A stretch of DNA of 64,000 nt from Viscum album (Eukaryota > Streptophyta > Magnoliopsida > Santalales > Viscaceae): the NCBI GenBank assembly GCA_963277665.1, contig OY728128.1, forward strand, positions 1,870,366,988 through 1,870,430,987, in the 5' to 3' direction. Both the position numbers and the translations under genes were made by a program. Numbering within the stretch: the first letter of the stretch is position 1; every line of letters begins with the position of its first letter. This document shows positions 59,543-64,000 of this stretch, one piece after another. Below the pieces are notes generated by a model. That model searched no databases. It saw nothing but the letters and a program-made list of their open reading frames with translations, and was not told where the DNA came from.

Positions 59543-59624
59543 GTCGGACAAAGCTGCGGGAATCGAACCCACAACCAAAGTGTGACTGGTATTGATCACC
59601 TACCACTAGACTACGTGAAGTCCC
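59543..59624 (-). tRNA. tRNA-like sequence (probably pseudogene)
   Basis: On the minus strand from 59624: GGGACTT, an A-box-like TAGTCTAGTGGTA (59601-59613), then ACCAG/TTGGT pairing around a 7-nt loop, a T-arm GTGGG-TTCGATT-CCCGC with a perfect B-box GGTTCGATTCC (59559-59569). The acceptor ends pair only over GGAC/GTCC, and loop position 33 is not T, so an anticodon cannot be assigned; spacing is closest to Asp or Gly tRNAs. It could be a tRNA relic or the head of a SINE. Confidence 0.5.
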
Positions 59625-60549
59625 TGGTTAGTTTGACTAATTATTTTTAGTTAGATGATTTTAGGAATCAATAGTAAGTTTATTTTGGGTTATCTATTGA
59701 AATGATTAACCTATAATCGAGGATATGTGATTAGGTTAATTACTTTTCAATGTGAGAATTTAAGAGCAACTGATGTTATTTGGAGATAAAAGTTAATTTG
59801 TACCTTGGAAGACTATGTGACTAAATCCTTCAAATATTTGGGTTTCAATCTTAGTTTGGTTTACATTGAAGAATTTTATGGACAAATTGTTTATCAAATG
59901 GTCCGTGTTGAACTTTGGGTTTTGTTGGACAAATTTTGGAGATTAAGAATAGATTTTATTTTTATAAAGGGTTATCCTTTTCTGGATTATCTGATCTTGT
60001 ACTAACCTTTTTTGTTTTGGTTTTGGTTAAAGTCTAAAGACATGGGAATTATATAGTTCTCTTTTGTGCATTAGGTGATTCTCTAGAAGTTGATTATAGA
60101 ACTCTTAATGAGAACAAGTCTTCCTAAATGCTCGTCTTTTGGAGAAAATATGAGTTTGTGTAAGAAATCTAATAAAAGTTGAAAGTCAACATGATAAGTA
60201 ATTATGTTTCCTTATGAATAAATTCCTCAATAAAAAAATAAAAATGTTGTCTATTAACTTTTCCTACTGGGGAATCGAATACCGTTTAACCCATCACAAG
60301 TTTGTGATTTTCTTGTGGTTAACTTTCTCCTAAACATGTTTTCTATCACTCTCCATCAGAACATGACCCTATGTTTTCTCCTCTATGTCCATGTTTTCCT
60401 ACATGGAATCCTAGTATGGGTTAACTTGGGTGACCTCTGTACTTCTCATTCTTTATTTTAAAGTGATTGTTTTACCAACTCTTGTTCCGATGTGGGACTT
60501 TCAAGGATGTTTCCGAGACCAATTTTAAAATTGTGAGGACGCAATTCCC

Positions 60550-60564
60550 AAAAGGGGGGAAGGA
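60550..60564 (+). other. Polypurine tract, family F
   Basis: AAAAGGGGGGAAGGA abuts the TG of the second LTR. It is the cleanest polypurine tract in the window, in keeping with the youth of this element. Confidence 0.88.
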
Positions 60565-63500
60565 TGTAACACCCCAGGTAAATAAAGAATATGAAATTTT
60601 TATATTTATCCATATTTGTGAAGAAAATATTAATATTACTTTAAAGGGGATGCTATGCTCGATGGCGTACCCAATACGCAAAACGAGTTTCTTGGGAATC
60701 TCACGTTGCACTCTAATAATAAAATAATATTATTTTAAATGGTAGTTAACGCCTAGACGTTGTAATGGAGGGAATGAACAGAACTAACTAAAAAACGATT
60801 ATATATGTTTTTCAAATATTTTTACTACTTACAATAAATGTTAGAGGATTAAAAATGCAAATGAATCCAATTTTTAAGCATAAAAATTATAATATTCTTT
60901 AAAAGGTCGATTAACCGCCTTTCGATGGCGAACCTCTTTTAAATCCACTTTTTAACAATTTTATGTGTTGTATTTGACAAAATAAAATTCTTCTTTAGAA
61001 TCGGGACATCAAAATTTACTTTGTGTAAATTTTTGGTACTTTTTCGATAAAGTTCATTTTTTAATGAATAGTCAAAAATGTTGTATTTTAATTCAAAAGC
61101 TCTTTTTAATCTAATTTATTTATATGATTAGATTATCTTTTGAATTGGTTTTAAAGTTCAATTAGAATATATTTTTACCATTTAATCCAATAGTGGTCAT
61201 TGGAATTAATTTCATCTTGAAATTGGACTTAAACTAGAGTTAATCTTTTGATACATATTGTTTCTTAAAAACACGCTATTTGTTTTGACAGCGGGAATTA
61301 ATTATTAAATTAATTAATGCAACTTATATGTTTTGAATTTTGTAAAATAGACTTCATTTTTGAATTCGTAAAATCAAATATAGCTTAGGGTGAATTTTTG
61401 GTATTTTTCTGAAAAACTTCAATTTTTGATGAATAGTGAAACCACTAAGTGGTAGTTAAAGAAACTGATTTTTCGTTTAAATGAAACTTTGCCACCTCTG
61501 TGTTTTGAATTTCAAAAATCTGACATAAATGGTTGTCATTAAGAAGTAAAATGTGGTTCAATGGAATTAAAATAATTTTTTGATGAATAGTAACTTTTAT
61601 GTTCTTAATCGCAATTAGAGGTAATTAGTGTAATTTAAGGTAAAAATAATGTTTTAATAATGTAAAATGACCTAGACACATGTCCTACCCTCATTGGATG
61701 TTTCATGGACGACCAAGAAAATCCATGGGTCTACTTGGGGACCCCATGGAGCCACTTTGGTAGGAAAATGACATAAATAACTTTTTATTTATGGTTAAAA
61801 TAAAAATGTCACAAGCATGAGATGTTTCACTAAAACAATTTTTAAATGGGGTTATACAAGTCATCTTTTTGACTATAAATAGTCATTGGAAAGATAAAAA
61901 TAGTTACTACATCATTATAGTTTTTTTATAACTTTTAGAAATTAAATAAATAAAATTATTTATGACATCATAATGAAGCAGCGATTACCTCATTAATAAA
62001 GGATTTAAATAAAATGAAAATATAATGTAAAATCTATGATCTACACATGTCCAAAACCTATTGTATTGGAGGCTTTCAAAACCTTATCACCTTATCCTCT
62101 AATTATATCAATGTGGGACCTTTTAAATCTGAAAATCATTTTCAAATAAAGTAACATTTCTTTACTTTCCAAGAGTGCCCCTCCTCTCCTCTTATAAAAG
62201 GCCCCCACCTCTACCTCCTTACCCACACTTCCAAAGCCTTTTCCTCGGCCAACCCCTGCTCATTTTGCCTCTCCACATCCCTCTATTACTCCTAGAAGCC
62301 TAAATTTGGGCATACGTCTTCCCAAGGAAGCCATTGAGCTCAAATCAAAAAGAGTTACCCGATTTTAAGGTAATGTCTTCACTTGTGTTTTTTGTTTTAT
62401 TTTGATTCTCCAACCCCCTAAACTCTTTTTATTCATTTCTTTCATAACAACTACATTATATTTAATATACTAGTATGTTTTTATAAGAATAATTCGAGCT
62501 ACACTTACACACACCTACATTAAATGGTTAAATGACATACTGTTTCTGTGGATGGTGAATTTCTGCCTCACGAAACGATGATTGTTCAATATTCTCTTAA
62601 CACCTTTCATGGTGTCCATTAAGATGTCACTATACTTATATATAATATATAATATGTTTATGTTTTACTTATGCTTCTGTATTTTTCTTTTGTGGCATAC
62701 CTTTATGGTTTCCATTGTGGGTAAACACGATAATTTCATTTTAGGAAGTGCGGACTACCGCCCCCTCAAAGTGATTTGATTCGTTAATGTCATATGTGGG
62801 ATGTATAAAGGGTGGATTTAAAGTTATTATATATAATGTATGTTACATATAAATGATTAATATAATTATGGAATTAAAATATACATACCTCTCATTTCGT
62901 TTTAATTCCATTAATATGACATAGAAATGAAAGTAGCGTTTATGCGTACGTACGGCTTACCATCTCCATGAACGGTGCATTTCATTTCTTACCTCTAAAT
63001 GATTATGTAATATTATAAATACATGTATATTATGGATATATATGATATATATTATATAAAAATCATGAATATCATTCTGGATATAATTAACCTTTGACCA
63101 CATGAACAACATGTAATTGTAAGAAGTCCACTTTCGACTTAAGAACCAAATATCGACAAAACAAACATTATTAACTTAAATGATTACATAATGTTTATAA
63201 CATGGAAATAAGTGATATAAAAGGAATAATGAACTTGAAAAAGGTTCTTAATAAAGTTTAAATTAACTCAAGTTTATTATTCAGGACGTTAAAGAACGAT
63301 CGAGTCAAGTCGGACCCAAGGTAAGGGATCCAACCTCTATCTTTCTTTTTAAGTACTCTCTTTTATGTCATTCCTTTTAAGGTCATCTTTCTTATGATTG
63401 GGATGTTCTTTTATATTACTCTTACTGTAATTTTTATGTTCATATGATGAGAGACCCTATTCTCTCTCATCAATCCATTTTGGAAGTTTTGAGTGGCACC

Positions 63501-64000
63501 GTTAGGCTGCTGGATTTTCGTAAGAGATCTAACCTCTCTCTTTATTTTTAAGTACTCTCCTTTATGTCACTTCTTTTAAGATCCTCTTTGTTATGATGGG
63601 GGATGTTCTTTTATATTCCTCTTGATATTTTATTGTAATATGATTAGATACCCTATTTGATCTCATCAATCCATTTTTGGAAGTTTTAAGTGGCGTCATT
63701 AGACTGTCGAGTTTTCATAAGGGATTTTTCATCTCACTTTTATTCCCGTGAGATTTATACTACATTTGACACAATTTCTTTTGAGTGGTGTATGTACTGA
63801 CCATTATTTTACTCATTGTGTAATATACTTTCATTTATGAGTATTTACATCAATGTTGTATTGTCCTTCTTTCACATGGTGTATGTTTCGAAAGATACCC
63901 ATGTCGGTAAGGGAACCTTTCACCCTCCTCTTTTTAAAATACTTCTTTTGTTATGTCTTTTAATTCACATAACATTATGTTGGGATATGTTCTTCTATAT
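60565..64000 (+). mobile_element. 3' LTR of family F, cut by window end
   Basis: It starts TGTAACACCCC and is colinear with 54122 onward for 3436 bp, out of an expected length of about 4.78 kb. TATA box at 62193-62200, donor-like AAG|GTAATG at 62370. The tandem repeats begin at about 63322. Confidence 0.9.
62193..62200 (+). promoter_or_regulatory. TATA box, 3' LTR of family F
   Basis: TATAAAAG at the same LTR offset (1628) as in the 5' LTR. Confidence 0.75.

Larger units (their letters stand above)
58906..60564 (+). other. Internal region of family F, no pol
   Basis: 1659 bp between PBS and polypurine tract. The only coding-like remnant is a short gag-like frame near the 5' end. A tRNA-like sequence sits on the minus strand at 59543-59624. 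59640-60549 has no recognisable gene; the open frames at 59805-60005 and 60467-60727 (the latter crosses into the LTR) are composition artefacts. Confidence 0.7.
54122..64000 (+). mobile_element. Non-autonomous LTR element (LARD-like), family F
   Basis: Two long LTRs (54122-58905; 60565 to beyond the window end) flank only 1659 bp of internal sequence with PBS and polypurine tract but no protease, RT or integrase. The LTRs differ at 15 of the first about 262 positions by my count, much less than the LTRs of the other families here, so it is the youngest insertion in the window. It interrupts LTR copy H; the left target sequence is ACTAG (54117-54121), and its partner lies outside the window. 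Promoter, ends and PBS resemble the composite element at 5676. Confidence 0.85.

Noticed and set aside
59453..59650. Open frame with GNRTHNQSVTG
   Set aside because: This peptide is the reverse reading of the tRNA-like B-box region, a known source of false proteins in plant annotation.
1..64000. Search for CRISPR arrays, rRNA, host exons, telomeric or satellite arrays
   Set aside because: No regularly spaced short repeats, no rRNA-like stretches and no exon chain with protein similarity were seen; the repeats present are LTR-derived.

Overview
The window looks like AT-rich nuclear DNA from a plant with a repeat-dense genome. The evidence is almost wall-to-wall decayed LTR retrotransposons of the Ty3/gypsy (chromovirus, Tekay-like) class, primer-binding sites with the initiator-tRNA-Met core TGGTATCA, LTRs of 2 to 4.8 kb, and no credible host gene. 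Nothing points to a bacterium, organelle or virus genome. The species cannot be named from the sequence.

Layout. (1) 1-3394: 3' end of a plus-strand element (end of pol, then a 3.0 kb LTR) that cuts into an older minus-strand LTR, whose surviving part is 3395-5140. (2) 5141-5675 and 24071 onward are one older sequence split by a large insertion. (3) 5676-24065 is the centrepiece: an 18.4 kb concatemer LTR-gag/pol-LTR-gag/pol-LTR bounded by a perfect 5-bp target duplication (GGTCT), so three LTRs and two internal regions behave as one insertion. (4) 24071-33971: relic sequence with two recognisable LTR tails. (5) 33972-44321: a second family, also LTR-gag/pol-LTR-gag, so again tandem, its second internal region broken in gag. 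(6) 44322 to about 49257: a block with about 540-bp inverted arms around a minus-strand LTR of the same family. (7) About 50220-54121: a diverged LTR related to the 5676-24065 family, cut by (8) 54122 to the window end: a young-looking non-autonomous element with 4.78 kb LTRs but only a 1.66 kb internal region without pol.

The 5676-24065 element (family E) and the non-autonomous element at 54122 (family F) share the promoter core, the TG...TA ends, the PBS and a putative intron inside the LTR. F is therefore probably a non-coding derivative once mobilised by E-like machinery. All coding regions seen are broken by stops and frameshifts. Boundaries called from paired LTRs, TSDs, PBS or PPT are firm; those of single decayed LTRs are approximate.
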